Source: Pseudomonas migulae NBRC 103157
GTDB lineage: Bacteria > Pseudomonadota > Gammaproteobacteria > Pseudomonadales > Pseudomonadaceae
DNA length: 64,000 bases
Direction: 5' to 3'
NCBI RefSeq assembly: GCF_002091715.1
Contig: NZ_BDAG01000005.1
Location: 62,001-126,000 of the forward strand
Shown here piece by piece: positions 53,967 through 64,000 of this stretch (within the stretch, counting starts at the first letter, position 1; every line of letters begins with the position of its first letter). Under the pieces are notes generated by a model. That model ran no database searches. It was not told where the DNA came from and saw only the letters and a program-made list of their open reading frames with translations. The position numbers and the translations under genes are program-made.

Positions 53967-55217
53967 TTAGTGGGCAACCGCAGCAGCGCCGTGTTCATCG
54001 ATCAACGCACCGTTGTGGAAACGGTCGATGGAGAAAGGTGCGGCCAATGGGTGCATTTCACCCTTGGCCAGGCTTGCGGCAAATACGTTGCCCGAGCCAG
54101 GTGTAGCCTTGAAGCCGCCGGTGCCCCAACCGCAGTTGAAGAACATGTTCGGGACCGGGGTTTTCGAAATGATCGGGCACGCGTCCGGCGTGGTGTCGAC
54201 GATGCCGCCCCACTGACGGTTCATGCGTACGCGCGACAGCACCGGGAACATCTCGACGATGGCCTGGATGGTGTGTTCGATCACCGGGTACGAACCACGC
54301 TGGCCGTAGCCGTTGTAGCCGTCGATACCGGCGCCGATCACCAGGTCGCCCTTGTCGGACTGGCTGATGTAGCCGTGTACGGCGTTGGACATGATCACGC
54401 TGTCGATAATCGGCTTGATCGGCTCGGATACCAGCGCTTGCAGCGGATGGGATTCGATCGGCAGACGGAAACCGGCGAGCTTGGCCATGTGCCCGGAGTT
54501 ACCGGCCGTGACCACACCGACGCGCTTGGCACCGATGAAGCCCTTGTTGGTTTCAACACCGATGCACACACCGTTTTCCTTGCGGAAACCGATCACTTCG
54601 GTCTGCTGGATCAGGTCCACGCCGAGTGCGTCAGCGGCACGGGCAAAGCCCCACGCCACGGCATCGTGACGGGCCACGCCGCCGCGACGCTGGACGGTAG
54701 CGCCCATCACCGGGTAGCGCGTGTTTTTCGAGCAGTCGAGGTACGGAATCTCGTCAGCCACTTGCTTGGCATCGAGCAGCTCACCGTCCACGCCGTTGAG
54801 GCGGTTGGCGCTGACCCGACGCTCGGAATCACGGATGTCCTGCAGGGTGTGGCACAGGTTGTAAACGCCGCGCTGGGAGAACATCACGTTGTAGTTCAGG
54901 TCCTGGGACAGGCCTTCCCACAATTTCATCGCGTGTTCGTACAGGTGCGCCGACTCGTCCCACAGGTAGTTGGAGCGAACGATGGTGGTGTTGCGCGCGG
55001 TGTTACCGCCGCCCAGCCAGCCTTTTTCGACCACGGCCACGTTGGTGATGCCGTGTTCCTTGGCCAGGTAGTAAGCCGTGGCGAGACCATGCCCGCCACC
55101 GCCGACGATGACCACGTCATAGACCTTTTTAGGGGTCGGCGTGCGCCACATTTTCTGCCAGTTTTCGTGATGGCTGAGGGAGTGTTTGAAGAGGCCGAAG
55201 CCCGAGTAGCGTTGCAT
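53967..55217 (-). CDS. soxB: SoxB, sarcosine oxidase beta subunit
   Basis: SoxB carries the flavins that oxidise sarcosine. The 416-residue protein has the FAD-binding motif [22 protein letters not shown] near residue 33, the covalent-FMN histidine region in [18 protein letters not shown] near 173 and [19 protein letters not shown] and [16 protein letters not shown] near the C-terminus. The start at MQRYSGFG is preferred because GGAG lies nine bases upstream; an ATG two codons earlier is too close to it. Confidence 0.95.
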   Translation of the reverse strand: MQRYSGFGLFKHSLSHHENWQKMWRTPTPKKVYDVVIVGGGGHGLATAYYLAKEHGITNVAVVEKGWLGGGNTARNTTIVRSNYLWDESAHLYEHAMKLWEGLSQDLNYNVMFSQRGVYNLCHTLQDIRDSERRVSANRLNGVDGELLDAKQVADEIPYLDCSKNTRYPVMGATVQRRGGVARHDAVAWGFARAADALGVDLIQQTEVIGFRKENGVCIGVETNKGFIGAKRVGVVTAGNSGHMAKLAGFRLPIESHPLQALVSEPIKPIIDSVIMSNAVHGYISQSDKGDLVIGAGIDGYNGYGQRGSYPVIEHTIQAIVEMFPVLSRVRMNRQWGGIVDTTPDACPIISKTPVPNMFFNCGWGTGGFKATPGSGNVFAASLAKGEMHPLAAPFSIDRFHNGALIDEHGAAAVAH

Positions 55218-55240
55218 AGTCATTTACTCCAAAACCGCGC

Positions 55241-56494
<1,254 letters not shown>

Positions 56495-56683
56495 CGCGTC
56501 TCTCCCAGCGGCGGCGGTGCGCCATTCGTCTCGGTGAGGCACGTACCTGTCGGCAGTGCCCTTTGATGCGATGGTATGACCGGCGCAGACAGGTCAAATG
56601 CCTACGGACGCCACGCAAAGGTGCGTTTACGACATGGACTGAAATGGCCGCACCTGACTCGATCGCAAGATCAACATAGATCC

Positions 56684-56774
56684 CTGTGGGAGCGGGCTTG
56701 CTCGCGATGGCGGCGGGTCAGCCGACATCCATGCCGGATGTGACGCCGCCATCGCGAGCAAGCCCGCTCCCACA
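56684..56774. repeat. REP inverted pair
   Basis: CTGTGGGAGCGGGCTTGCTCGCGATGGCGG and its complement face each other between glyA and the TraX-family gene; the spacer also pairs (ACATCC/GGATGT). Confidence 0.93.
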
Positions 56775-56778
56775 AGGG

Positions 56779-57489
56779 TTATGCGGCGATCTGGCGGACG
56801 AGCAATAGCAGTAGAAAGTGCAGCGGATAGAGTGCATACGCCCAACGCCGCATCGGCGGTGGCTTGAAATGCCCGGCATGTCGCAACAAGAACAAACCGA
56901 GCAATGGCGCGATCAGACAAATGGCTATGCCGAACAGGGCGGCGCTGCTGCCGAACCGGGCCGAGGCAAACAACACCTGCCATTGATTGGCAGCCATGCA
57001 CACCCATCCCGGCAACAGACTGAAATACCAGGGGCGCCTGATCACCAGCAGCATCGCCAGCGGCAGCAGAACGCCAAAGAAACCGAACATCAGGCGTTCC
57101 GAGAACACCGCCGCCAGGACCAGCGCGCCAGCCGCGAGCAGTCGCGATTGCAGCGTTTCCTGCTGCCAGCCACGTGCGACCAACAATCCAAGCGTCAGCG
57201 TAGGCAACACGTTCAACGTATCGGGATCGGGAATAAACATCCTGTAAGGGATTTCGCTGACGGCACTGAACAGCAACAACCAGCCCAGATACCGCCACTG
57301 ATGTGTGACTTCCCGTGCCCGCGAAACATTCGCCGCCATCGCCAGACAAAACCACGGAAACGCCAACCGGCCGGGAGCATAAAGAATATCGACGGAGTAA
57401 CCGACATATCGCAGGTGATCGAGCACCATGCTCAGCAGCGCCAGCCACTTCAGCAGATCCAGTGCCCCATCCCTTTGTGTCATGTGCAT
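56779..57489 (-). CDS. TraX-family membrane protein
   Basis: This 236-residue inner-membrane protein of the TraX family begins MHMTQRDGALDLLKWLALLS and contains SMVLDHLRYVGYS, LYAPGRLAFPWFCLAMAANVSR and a C-terminal YALYPLHFLLLLLVRQIA. About seven transmembrane segments are expected. TraX acetylates pilin on F plasmids, but chromosomal members probably acetylate other envelope targets. No conjugation genes are near, so this is a stand-alone chromosomal copy. The start may be two codons later (57483). Confidence 0.85.
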   Translation of the reverse strand: MHMTQRDGALDLLKWLALLSMVLDHLRYVGYSVDILYAPGRLAFPWFCLAMAANVSRAREVTHQWRYLGWLLLFSAVSEIPYRMFIPDPDTLNVLPTLTLGLLVARGWQQETLQSRLLAAGALVLAAVFSERLMFGFFGVLLPLAMLLVIRRPWYFSLLPGWVCMAANQWQVLFASARFGSSAALFGIAICLIAPLLGLFLLRHAGHFKPPPMRRWAYALYPLHFLLLLLVRQIAA

Positions 57490-57622
57490 AATTGCCCGTC
57501 GTCTCGGTATTTTTCTGTCAGACGCATCCTGTGTGCTCCCCGGATGATCTTCGGTAAAGTGCGCACCATCATTGACCACGAGGCGCTTCACCATAAGCGC
57601 CCCGACCACGGAAAGCAGGGCT

Positions 57623-58663
57623 ATGACCGATAAGAGCCAACAATTCGCCAGCGACAACTATTCCGGTATCTGCCCTGAAGCCTGGGCGGCGATGGAACTG
57701 GCCAACCACGGCCACCAGCGCGCCTACGGCGACGATGAATGGACCGCCCGCGCGTCCGATCAATTCCGCAAATTGTTCGAAACCGACTGTGAAGTGTTCT
57801 TCGCCTTCAACGGCACCGCCGCCAACTCACTGGCCCTGTCGTCGCTGTGCCAGAGTTACCACAGCGTAATCTGCTCGGAAACCGCCCACGTCGAAACCGA
57901 CGAATGCGGCGCGCCGGAATTCTTCTCCAACGGCTCCAAACTGCTGGTCGCCCGCACCGAAAACGGCAAGCTGACCCCGGAATCGATCCGCGAAGTGGCC
58001 CTCAAGCGCCAGGACATCCACTACCCGAAACCGCGCGTCGTGACCCTGACCCAAGCCACCGAAGTCGGCAGCGTCTATACCCCGGAAGAAATCCGCGCCA
58101 TCAGTGCCACGTGCAAAGAACTGGGCCTGAACCTGCACATGGACGGCGCACGCTTCTCCAACGCCTGCGCATTTCTTGGTTGCTCGCCAGCGGACCTGAC
58201 CTGGAAGGCCGGGGTCGATGTCCTGTGCTTCGGCGGCACGAAAAACGGCATGGCCGTGGGTGAAGCGATTCTGTTCTTCAACCACAAACTGGCCGAAGAC
58301 TTCGACTACCGCTGCAAGCAGGCCGGTCAGCTGGCGTCCAAGATGCGCTTCCTCTCGGCGCCGTGGGTCGGGATTCTGGAAAACGACGCCTGGCTCAAAT
58401 ACGCCCGCCACGCCAACCATTGCGCGCAGTTGCTGGCCGAGCTGGTCAGCGACATTCCCGGCGTGGAACTGATGTTCCCGGTGCAGGCCAACGGCGTGTT
58501 CCTGCAACTTTCGGAACCGGCCATCGCCGCACTGACCGCCAAAGGCTGGCGCTTCTACACCTTCATCGGCAACGGTGGCGCACGCTTCATGTGCTCGTGG
58601 GACACCGAGGAAGAGCGCGTTCGCGAACTGGCGGCGGATATCCGCGAAGTCATGTCGAGATAA
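57623..58663 (+). CDS. ltaE: LtaE, low-specificity L-threonine aldolase
   Basis: This 346-residue PLP enzyme cleaves L-threonine or allo-threonine to glycine and acetaldehyde. Family features are FASDNYSGICPEAW at the start, FNGTAANSLALSSL near residue 65, NLHMDGARFSNA near 170 and the PLP lysine in CFGGTKNGMAVGEA near 207. It lies beside the betaine/glycine genes, as in P. aeruginosa (PA5413), which fits a role in glycine metabolism. The upstream in-frame extension has no ribosome site; AAAGCAGGG precedes this ATG. Confidence 0.94.
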   Translation: MTDKSQQFASDNYSGICPEAWAAMELANHGHQRAYGDDEWTARASDQFRKLFETDCEVFFAFNGTAANSLALSSLCQSYHSVICSETAHVETDECGAPEFFSNGSKLLVARTENGKLTPESIREVALKRQDIHYPKPRVVTLTQATEVGSVYTPEEIRAISATCKELGLNLHMDGARFSNACAFLGCSPADLTWKAGVDVLCFGGTKNGMAVGEAILFFNHKLAEDFDYRCKQAGQLASKMRFLSAPWVGILENDAWLKYARHANHCAQLLAELVSDIPGVELMFPVQANGVFLQLSEPAIAALTAKGWRFYTFIGNGGARFMCSWDTEEERVRELAADIREVMSR

Positions 58664-58684
58664 GCCATCTGACACACGACAACT

Positions 58685-58762
58685 TGTAGGGGCCGGCTTG
58701 CTGGCGATGGCGGTGTGTCAGACATGCCGCATTGCAGCGTTCGCCAGCAAGCCGGCTTCTAC
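58685..58762. repeat. REP inverted pair
   Basis: TTGTAGGGGCCGGCTTGCTGGCGATGG faces TCGCCAGCAAGCCGGCTTCTACAG; both arms carry single substitutions. Confidence 0.85.
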
Positions 58763-58822
58763 AGGTGACCACGCCTTGGTCTACATTAAGTCGCTCACAT
58801 AACAATAATCAGGAGCGCACGC

Positions 58823-59647
58823 ATGTCATTACAAGGCAAAACCCTGTTCATTACTGGCGCCAGTCGCGGGATTGGCCGTGAGATCGCACTGCGGGCTGCG
58901 CGGGATGGGGCCAACATTGTGATTGCGGCCAAAAGTGCCGAACCGCATCCGAAGCTGCCGGGCACGATTTTCAGCGTCGCGAAGGAAGTCGAAGCGGCGG
59001 GAGGCAAGGCACTGGCCTTGCAGGTGGATGTGCGCGATGAAGTAGCGGTGCGTGAAGCCTTGGCCCGGGCCAACGAACATTTCGGCGGTATTGATGCGCT
59101 GATCAACAACGCCGGCGCAATCAAGCTGACCGGCGTTCAGCACATCGAACTCAAGCGCTTTGACCTGATGCACCAGATCAACACCCGCGCCGTGTTGCTG
59201 TGCAGTCAGGCCGCCCTGCCCTATTTGAAGAAGAGCAGCGGCCATATCCTCAATCTGTCACCGCCACTCAACCTGGCCACCAAATGGTTCGCCCAATACA
59301 GCCCGTACACCGTAACCAAATACGGCATGAGCATGCTCACGCTGGGCATGAGCGAGGAATTCAGGAATTACGGCATCAGCGTCAACTCGCTGTGGCCGCA
59401 AACCATGATCGCCACCGCCGCCATCGAGTTTCAGCTGGGTTCTCGCGAGTCCTTCAAACATGCGCGCACGCCGGCGATCATGGCGGACGCCGCCCATGTG
59501 ATTCTGGACAGCGGCGGTCGCAGCATTACCGGGCGGTTGCTGATTGATGAGGAGATTCTGCGGGAAAACGGGGTGACGGATTTTGAAGGGTATCGGTTTG
59601 AGCCGGGCTCCACCGACAACCTGATGCCAGACCTGTTTGTCGACTGA
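58823..59647 (+). CDS. Short-chain dehydrogenase/reductase (HSDL2-like)
   Basis: This 274-residue oxidoreductase has the SDR cofactor motif TGASRGIG near residue 12, NNAGA near 95, a Ser in ILNLSPPLN near 148 and the catalytic YTVTK near 165. The C-terminal region with SGGRSITGRLLIDEEIL and FEGYRFEPG matches the HSDL2-like branch. Substrate unknown. It is in the same orientation as ltaE, separated by a REP pair. Confidence 0.88.
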   Translation: MSLQGKTLFITGASRGIGREIALRAARDGANIVIAAKSAEPHPKLPGTIFSVAKEVEAAGGKALALQVDVRDEVAVREALARANEHFGGIDALINNAGAIKLTGVQHIELKRFDLMHQINTRAVLLCSQAALPYLKKSSGHILNLSPPLNLATKWFAQYSPYTVTKYGMSMLTLGMSEEFRNYGISVNSLWPQTMIATAAIEFQLGSRESFKHARTPAIMADAAHVILDSGGRSITGRLLIDEEILRENGVTDFEGYRFEPGSTDNLMPDLFVD

Positions 59648-59658
59648 AATACCACCCC

Positions 59659-59748
59659 TGTGGGAGCGGGCTTGCTCGCGAAAGCGCCGGATCAGTCAAC
59701 ATCAGTGTTGACTGTCAGTACGCCTTCGCGAGCAAGCCCGCTCCCACA
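59659..59748. repeat. REP inverted pair
   Basis: CTGTGGGAGCGGGCTTGCTCGCGAAAGCG faces CGCCTTCGCGAGCAAGCCCGCTCCCACA between convergent genes. Confidence 0.92.
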
Positions 59749-59767
59749 TTTGGTTTTGCGGTGTGCG

Positions 59768-60868
59768 TTAAAACTCGATGCGCACATCACCCTTCGGCAC
59801 GCTGCAGCACGAAAGAATGTATCCCTCGGCTTCGTCTTCCTCGGTGATCCCGCCGTTGTGGTCCATCTCGACCTCGCCTCCCAGCTTCATCACCTTGCAC
59901 GTCCCGCAGATCCCCATCCCGCAGGCCTTTGGAATCAACAGACCCAGCTTGGCAGCAGCGGCGTGGACCGTTTCCCCCGGTGCAACGCGAATGCTCTTGC
60001 CGGACGCGGTGAATTCCACCTGGTGCAGATCCGCCACGTCGATGTCCGGTGCATCTGCGGCAATTTCGGCTTGCTCCACCGCATCGGCACGGGCTTCCGG
60101 TGGCGTGGCACCGAAGGACTCCTCGTGATACCGCTTCATGTCGAAACCGACGGCTTCGAGCATGCGTTTCACCGCGTTCATGTACGGCGTCGGCCCGCAG
60201 CAGAACACTTCGCGCTCCATGAAGTCCGGTGCCATCAGTTCAAGCATCTTGTGGTTCAGGTAACCGCGATAACCGGCCCACGGCTCGCCCAGACCATGCT
60301 TCTCGCAGATCAGGTGCAGGCTGAAGTTGTCGATTCGCGACGCCATGTGTTCCAGCTCGCGGTGATAAATGATGTCTTTGGGCGAACGGGCGCTGTGGAT
60401 AAACACCATGTCGACGTTGCCGTTGGTGTCGTAGAACCAGCGCGCCATGGACATGACAGGTGTGATGCCGACGCCGCCGCTGAGGTACAGGACCTTGGGC
60501 GCGGGAAAATCCATGGCGTTGAACAGCCCGACCGGCCCGTGCACTGCCAGTTCCTGGCCCTCATGCAGGGTGTCGTGCAGCCAGTTGGAGACCTTGCCGC
60601 CCGGCACGCGCTTGATCGTTACCGAAAAGCTGTACGGCACCGACGGCGAGCTGGAAATGGTATAGGAGCGCATGATCGGCACGCCTTCGATTTCCAGCTC
60701 CAGGGTGACGAACTGCCCGGGCTTGAAGAAGAACAGGATCGGCTGGTCAGCCATAAAACAGAAGGTGCGCACATCCCAGGTTTCCTGGATGACTTTGACG
60801 CAACGGACGATGTGTCGGCCATTGGCCCAGGTCTGGGTGGTTACCGGATTCAGGAAGCTGTTGGACAT
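59768..60868 (-). CDS. gbcB: GbcB, glycine betaine demethylase reductase subunit
   Basis: GbcB passes electrons to the Rieske oxygenase GbcA for demethylation of glycine betaine to dimethylglycine. The 366-residue protein has an FNR-like flavin/NAD domain (RSYTISSSP near residue 68, SGGVGITPVMSMARW near 130, EVFCCGPTPYMNAV near 225) and a C-terminal plant-type [2Fe-2S] ferredoxin domain (CGMGICGTCKV near 325 and SCCS near the end). GGAG precedes MSNSF. It is divergent from gbcA across a 281-bp regulatory region. Confidence 0.95.
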   Translation of the reverse strand: MSNSFLNPVTTQTWANGRHIVRCVKVIQETWDVRTFCFMADQPILFFFKPGQFVTLELEIEGVPIMRSYTISSSPSVPYSFSVTIKRVPGGKVSNWLHDTLHEGQELAVHGPVGLFNAMDFPAPKVLYLSGGVGITPVMSMARWFYDTNGNVDMVFIHSARSPKDIIYHRELEHMASRIDNFSLHLICEKHGLGEPWAGYRGYLNHKMLELMAPDFMEREVFCCGPTPYMNAVKRMLEAVGFDMKRYHEESFGATPPEARADAVEQAEIAADAPDIDVADLHQVEFTASGKSIRVAPGETVHAAAAKLGLLIPKACGMGICGTCKVMKLGGEVEMDHNGGITEEDEAEGYILSCCSVPKGDVRIEF

Positions 60869-61149
60869 GCTGTTCTCCACCGCCGATGGTCGGCCTTATG
60901 TTGGCGATTCTGCGTATAGCGCAGAACACCCATTTACCTATCTGCGACATTCACATACTTATCGCGACCAGCCCGCATATACCGGGGGTTGCGCGTCGGG
61001 AACAGATTGGGCCATGTCGCCCATGGATAAGGTTCTGGCCAGCGCCGGCCCCACACTCGCTCCATACCAAGACACAACCTTTACACCTTGCGTAGCAAAC
61101 CTGATCAGCCACTTTCGCGGCCACGCAGATGGCCTTGAGGAAACACACG
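60869..61149. promoter_or_regulatory. gbcA-gbcB divergent regulatory region
   Basis: This 281-bp gap between divergent gbcB and gbcA should hold both promoters and, from P. aeruginosa, a site for the AraC-family activator GbdR. No gene is seen. I cannot place the GbdR site with confidence; candidate AT-rich promoter-like tracts are at 60930-60965. Confidence 0.5.
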
Positions 61150-62445
61150 ATGGACGTCACCACTACCCTGAGCCTGGGCGATCCACTGGAACCCGCACGC
61201 AAGGCCACCGCGCAGATGCTGCAAGAGCGCGAACGTACTTTCTCGCTGCCGCAGCCGTTTTACTCTGACGAGCGGCTGTTTGATATCGACATGCAGGAGA
61301 TCTTCCAGAAAGAGTGGTTGATCGCCGGCATGACCTGCGAAATCCCGACCAAGGGCAACTACCTGACCCTGCAGGTCGGCAAGAACCCGATCATCGTGAT
61401 TCGCGGTGCCGAGGGCGTGGTGCATGCGTTCCACAACGTCTGCCGCCACCGCGGTTCGCGGCTGTGCACCAGTGAAAAAGGCAAGGTTGCCAAGCTGGTC
61501 TGCCACTACCACCAGTGGACATACGAACTGGACGGTCGCCTGCTGTTCGCCGGCACTGAAATGGGCGCCGACTTCGACATGAAGCAGTACGGCCTCAAGC
61601 CGGTGAACGTGAAGACTGCCGGTGGCTACATCTTCATCAGCCTGTCGGAGAACCCGCCGGCCATTGATGACTTCCTGTCGACGCTCAACCATTACATGGA
61701 ACCGTACGACATGGAAAACACCAAGGTGGCGGTGCAAACCACCTTGATGGAAAAGGCCAACTGGAAGCTGGTGCTGGAAAACAACCGCGAGTGCTACCAC
61801 TGCAACGCGTCGCACCCGGAATTGCTGAAAACCCTGCTGGAATGGGACGACGTCACCGACCCGCGCGCCGATCAGGCGTTCAAGGATCACGTCGCAGCCT
61901 CCGCCGCTGCCTGGGAAGCCGAGAAGATCCCTTACGCCCACGCCAGTTTCGGCCTGCGTAACCGCATCGTGCGCATGCCGCTGCTCAAGGGCACCGTGTC
62001 GATGACCATGGACGGCAAACAGGGCTGCGCCAAACTCATGGGCCGCATCAAGAACCCGGACCTGGGCTCGATGCGCATCCTGCACCTGCCGCACTCGTGG
62101 AACCACTGCATGGGTGACCACATCATTGTGTTCACCGTATGGCCGATCAGCGCGCAGGAAACCATGGTCACCACCAAGTGGATCGTGCACAAGGACGCGG
62201 TCGAAGGCGTGGACTACGACGTGGAGCGCATGCGCCAGGTCTGGGATGCCACCAACGATCAGGACCGTCGCCTGGCCGAAGAGAACCAGCGCGGGATCAA
62301 CTCCACTGCTTATCAGCCAGGGCCTTATTCCAAGACCTATGAGTTTGGTGTGGTGAACTTTGTGGACTGGTACAGCGAGCGTCTGTTGAACAACCTTGGT
62401 GCTGAGCCTGCGCCGTACCTCAAAGGGGTTCCGGTTCAAGGCTAA
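61150..62445 (+). CDS. gbcA: GbcA, glycine betaine demethylase Rieske oxygenase
   Basis: This 431-residue terminal oxygenase starts breakdown of glycine betaine by oxidative demethylation, releasing formaldehyde. The Rieske cluster ligands are in CRHRGSRLC and CHYHQWTYE (C-x-H-x17-C-x2-H) near residues 98-120, and the mononuclear iron region includes NWKLVLENNRECYHCNASHPE near 210-230. GAGGAAACACACG before the ATG supports the start; a seven-residue-longer frame has no ribosome site. Confidence 0.95.
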   Translation: MDVTTTLSLGDPLEPARKATAQMLQERERTFSLPQPFYSDERLFDIDMQEIFQKEWLIAGMTCEIPTKGNYLTLQVGKNPIIVIRGAEGVVHAFHNVCRHRGSRLCTSEKGKVAKLVCHYHQWTYELDGRLLFAGTEMGADFDMKQYGLKPVNVKTAGGYIFISLSENPPAIDDFLSTLNHYMEPYDMENTKVAVQTTLMEKANWKLVLENNRECYHCNASHPELLKTLLEWDDVTDPRADQAFKDHVAASAAAWEAEKIPYAHASFGLRNRIVRMPLLKGTVSMTMDGKQGCAKLMGRIKNPDLGSMRILHLPHSWNHCMGDHIIVFTVWPISAQETMVTTKWIVHKDAVEGVDYDVERMRQVWDATNDQDRRLAEENQRGINSTAYQPGPYSKTYEFGVVNFVDWYSERLLNNLGAEPAPYLKGVPVQG

Positions 62446-62454
62446 GAGCAAAAG

Positions 62455-62578
62455 CTTCGCGAGCAAGTCGAATCGTCGCACCGCCGCTCCCACATTGGAT
62501 CTACGTTGTGCACAAATCTTGTGGTCAACACGGTCAAGTGTGGGAGCGGCGGTGCGACGATTCGACTTGCTCGCGAAG
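62455..62578. repeat. Extended REP variant, perfect 40-bp arms
   Basis: Arms at 62455-62494 and 62539-62578 are perfect complements and carry the same 15-nt insert as the pair at 42671-42805. It follows gbcA by ten bases. Confidence 0.93.
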
Positions 62579-62697
62579 GCACCCTAATGGTCACCGCCTT
62601 TCTTTCTCCATACCCTCCCCTCCATAGATCTGTACGAAATATGATCTATTCCGTTCAGCGCTATGCCGTTCGTGGCGTCCAGCCTTCAGCAAACAAG

Positions 62698-63260
62698 TTA
62701 TCCACACCTCCACCCACAGCTAATGGGGACAAGTGTGTGACGACCCATAATTTTCTCCACAGAAACCGAAGAAAATCCGTGACTTATGCAGAAGCAGGGT
62801 TTTGAGCGGCGATTGGCTGTTTTTTGACCTGACGCCTGAAAGCCACGAAACACGTGGCCTGCGGAGGATGGCGAACACCTTATCCACAGAAGCGCCAACA
62901 GACTTTGGGGGCAACTTTGGCGAATCTGTGGAAAACCGCCGGAAGCCGCGATAAATCGGGGTTTGCGAGAGGTTTATCAGCGTAAAACTGTGATTTGGTT
63001 GTTTTTTAATCATCCACCTGAAAGCCCCGTTTTATAAGGCCTGCAGCCGACAGCGAACATCTTATCCACAGAAGCGCCAACAGAGATTGGGGGCAAGTAT
63101 TGTTGCCCGCCTAAACTTATCCTCGGGAAAAAGCCCGTAAAAACCGTAAGTTAGGCTGGTTGTTTTTTGTACGAAGGCTTGCAGGGCTTGAATACCGTGG
63201 CGTGCAGCGAGGGGTGAACATGTTATCCACAGAAACGCTAACAGGGATTGTGGGTAACCG
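62698..63260. repeat. Degenerate tandem array with TTATCCACA 9-mers, non-coding
   Basis: The 818-bp gap between gbcA and the protease-like gene has no supported gene. After the REP variant it holds exact TTATCCACA at 62698, 62880, 63062 and 63223, spaced 182, 182 and 161 bp. Three of the four are in longer units: a hairpin or relic (GCCACG/CGTGGC at 62842-62858), GGCCTGC, about 15 bases, TTATCCACAGAAGCGCCAACAG-like sequence, then TTGGGGGCAA, followed by a TTGTTTTTT tract. TTATCCACA is the consensus DnaA box. Confidence 0.75.
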
Positions 63261-63263
63261 TCA

Positions 63264-64000
63264 TCAAACCCTGTTGAAACATGACAGCCCCGAGGCGATA
63301 TCCAGATTCAGCTCATAGTCATTGAACGCCCCCCAGCCGAGCAGGATCGAAGGCACGTACTGCCCGAGCAGCATGGACGGCGGAATTGTGTAGTCCGGGT
63401 AGTATTTGTAGGTGATCGACCGGATGCGTCCGGCCAGGCTCAACTCGCCCCTGTAGGTCCGGTGACTCGGCGTGACGTTGTCCGGTGAATGGCCGGGCGA
63501 GGACGAGGTCAGGTAATCCACATTGCCTGTGTCGATAATCGCCAGCGTTGCCCGACGATCCAGCCGCGCGGCAATGGTCAGTCGTTGATTGAAGTCCATG
63601 CGCGCGTAGGTGATGGGCGAATCACATCGCGTGGGCGGTGCCGCGTTAATCTCCAGGGTCTTTTTCGTGACCTTCAAACGCCCTGACTTACCGATCAGAT
63701 CAAGCCCCAACAAGTTATCCCGGTCACTGACAAACACCAGGACATTCCTGAATTCGCGTGCACCTATCTTCAGGGACTCCAGGATTCCCAGTTGGGCTGC
63801 CAGGTCTCGCTCACCGTAGAACGTGCTGTAGCCGTAATGGGAGTCGGTCAATAACCTGATGCCCATCAACTTCGCAGTTTCAGTGTTGACCCGTGTTTGA
63901 GGGGCTCCCGTATCAAGAATGAAGCGCGCCGAAACCCCATTGGCCGCTTTGACGTCGATGTAGGGCAACACTTCGTCGGTCGATTGGCCGTCACTGGGGT
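63264..64000 (-). CDS. Aspartic-protease-like protein, 5' end outside window
   Basis: The reading frame stays open to the window edge, so the N-terminus is missing. The visible part, about 245 residues, has two DTG motifs: FILDTGAPQT near the start and AIIDTGNVD about 130 residues later, each in a retropepsin-like hydrophobic setting, with PSILLGWGAFNDYELNLDI near the end. Two DTG motifs in one chain suggest a pseudo-symmetric, pepsin-like arrangement rather than a dimeric retropepsin. Function unknown. The stop follows about 40 bases after the last DnaA-box-like 9-mer. Confidence 0.7.
   Translation of the reverse strand, partial: PSDGQSTDEVLPYIDVKAANGVSARFILDTGAPQTRVNTETAKLMGIRLLTDSHYGYSTFYGERDLAAQLGILESLKIGAREFRNVLVFVSDRDNLLGLDLIGKSGRLKVTKKTLEINAAPPTRCDSPITYARMDFNQRLTIAARLDRRATLAIIDTGNVDYLTSSSPGHSPDNVTPSHRTYRGELSLAGRIRSITYKYYPDYTIPPSMLLGQYVPSILLGWGAFNDYELNLDIASGLSCFNRV

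Noticed and set aside
56779..57489. TraX-family gene as evidence of an integrated conjugative element
   Set aside because: No other transfer, integrase or attachment-site features occur around it. Chromosomal TraX-family genes are common.
62698..63013. Short minus-strand frames of 66 and 97 codons in the repeat gap
   Set aside because: They overlap each other and the repeat units, have no ribosome site and no recognisable protein pattern.
62698..63260. The TTATCCACA cluster as the chromosomal origin oriC
   Set aside because: None of the genes that flank oriC in Pseudomonas (dnaA, dnaN, rpmH, gidA) is nearby, there is no AT-rich unwinding region, and boxes are spaced far wider than in an origin.

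Overview
This window is a chromosomal segment of a Pseudomonas, most likely of the P. fluorescens group. The evidence is the gene content and order, the GC-rich codon use, and about twenty REP-type palindromes of the kind with GGGAGCGGGCTTGCTCGCGA or GTAGGAGCCGGCTTGCTGGCGA cores in intergenic spaces. Several blocks keep the order I know from P. aeruginosa (PA0487-PA0508 for modE, comF, bioBFHCD, a small ORF and the acyl-CoA dehydrogenases; PA5410-PA5421 for gbcAB, ltaE, glyA1, soxBDAG, purU and fdhA; foxI-R-A-B-like iron uptake). I found no phage, IS element, CRISPR array, rRNA or tRNA.

Layout. 1-5.3 kb: pqqA-B-C-D-E for the cofactor pyrroloquinoline quinone, with a hairpin after pqqA and an S9 peptidase overlapping pqqE. 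5.4-9.0 kb: a small Pmp3-type membrane protein, a toxin-antitoxin pair with a palindromic operator, and a class III aminotransferase divergent from a LysR regulator. 9.2-16.5 kb: three acyl-CoA dehydrogenase paralogues on the minus strand, with a membrane diguanylate cyclase between the second and third and a PsrA-type box upstream of the third. 16.6-21.8 kb: a 98-residue unknown protein and the biotin genes bioD-C-H-F-B, with a BirA-type operator on the bioB promoter that also lies inside the divergent comF. 21.7-28.4 kb: comF, modE, phoX-like phosphatase, srkA, rarD and an ACT-domain GcvR-like regulator. 28.9-34.6 kb: glcB, a stand-alone receiver protein, and a cNMP/CBS/nucleotidyltransferase protein translationally coupled to a DEDDh exonuclease. 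34.7-40.2 kb: ECF sigma factor, anti-sigma factor, TonB-dependent siderophore receptor, PepSY membrane protein and a 59-residue membrane protein. 40.3-47.3 kb: GST, creB-C-D, a retropepsin-like zinc protease, a PlsC-type acyltransferase and a DUF2780 protein. 47.4-62.4 kb: glycine betaine and one-carbon catabolism. 62.4-63.3 kb: non-coding repeats with consensus DnaA-box 9-mers. 63.3-64.0 kb: the 3' part of an aspartic-protease-like gene running off the window.

How the genes work together. GbcAB removes the first methyl of glycine betaine; the dimethylglycine step (dgcAB) is not in the window; SoxBDAG takes sarcosine to glycine and supplies one-carbon units; GlyA, PurU and FdhA handle glycine/serine, formyl-THF and formaldehyde. 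The bio genes are tightly overlapped and evidently co-transcribed. The iron block is a cell-surface-signalling system. The most unusual signals are non-coding: two intergenic clusters of the exact 9-mer TTATCCACA (one with 182-bp periodicity), a REP variant with a 15-nt insert giving perfect inverted arms of 40-46 bp, the operator/coding overlap at bioB-comF, and a Shine-Dalgarno sequence buried in a hairpin before the aminotransferase.
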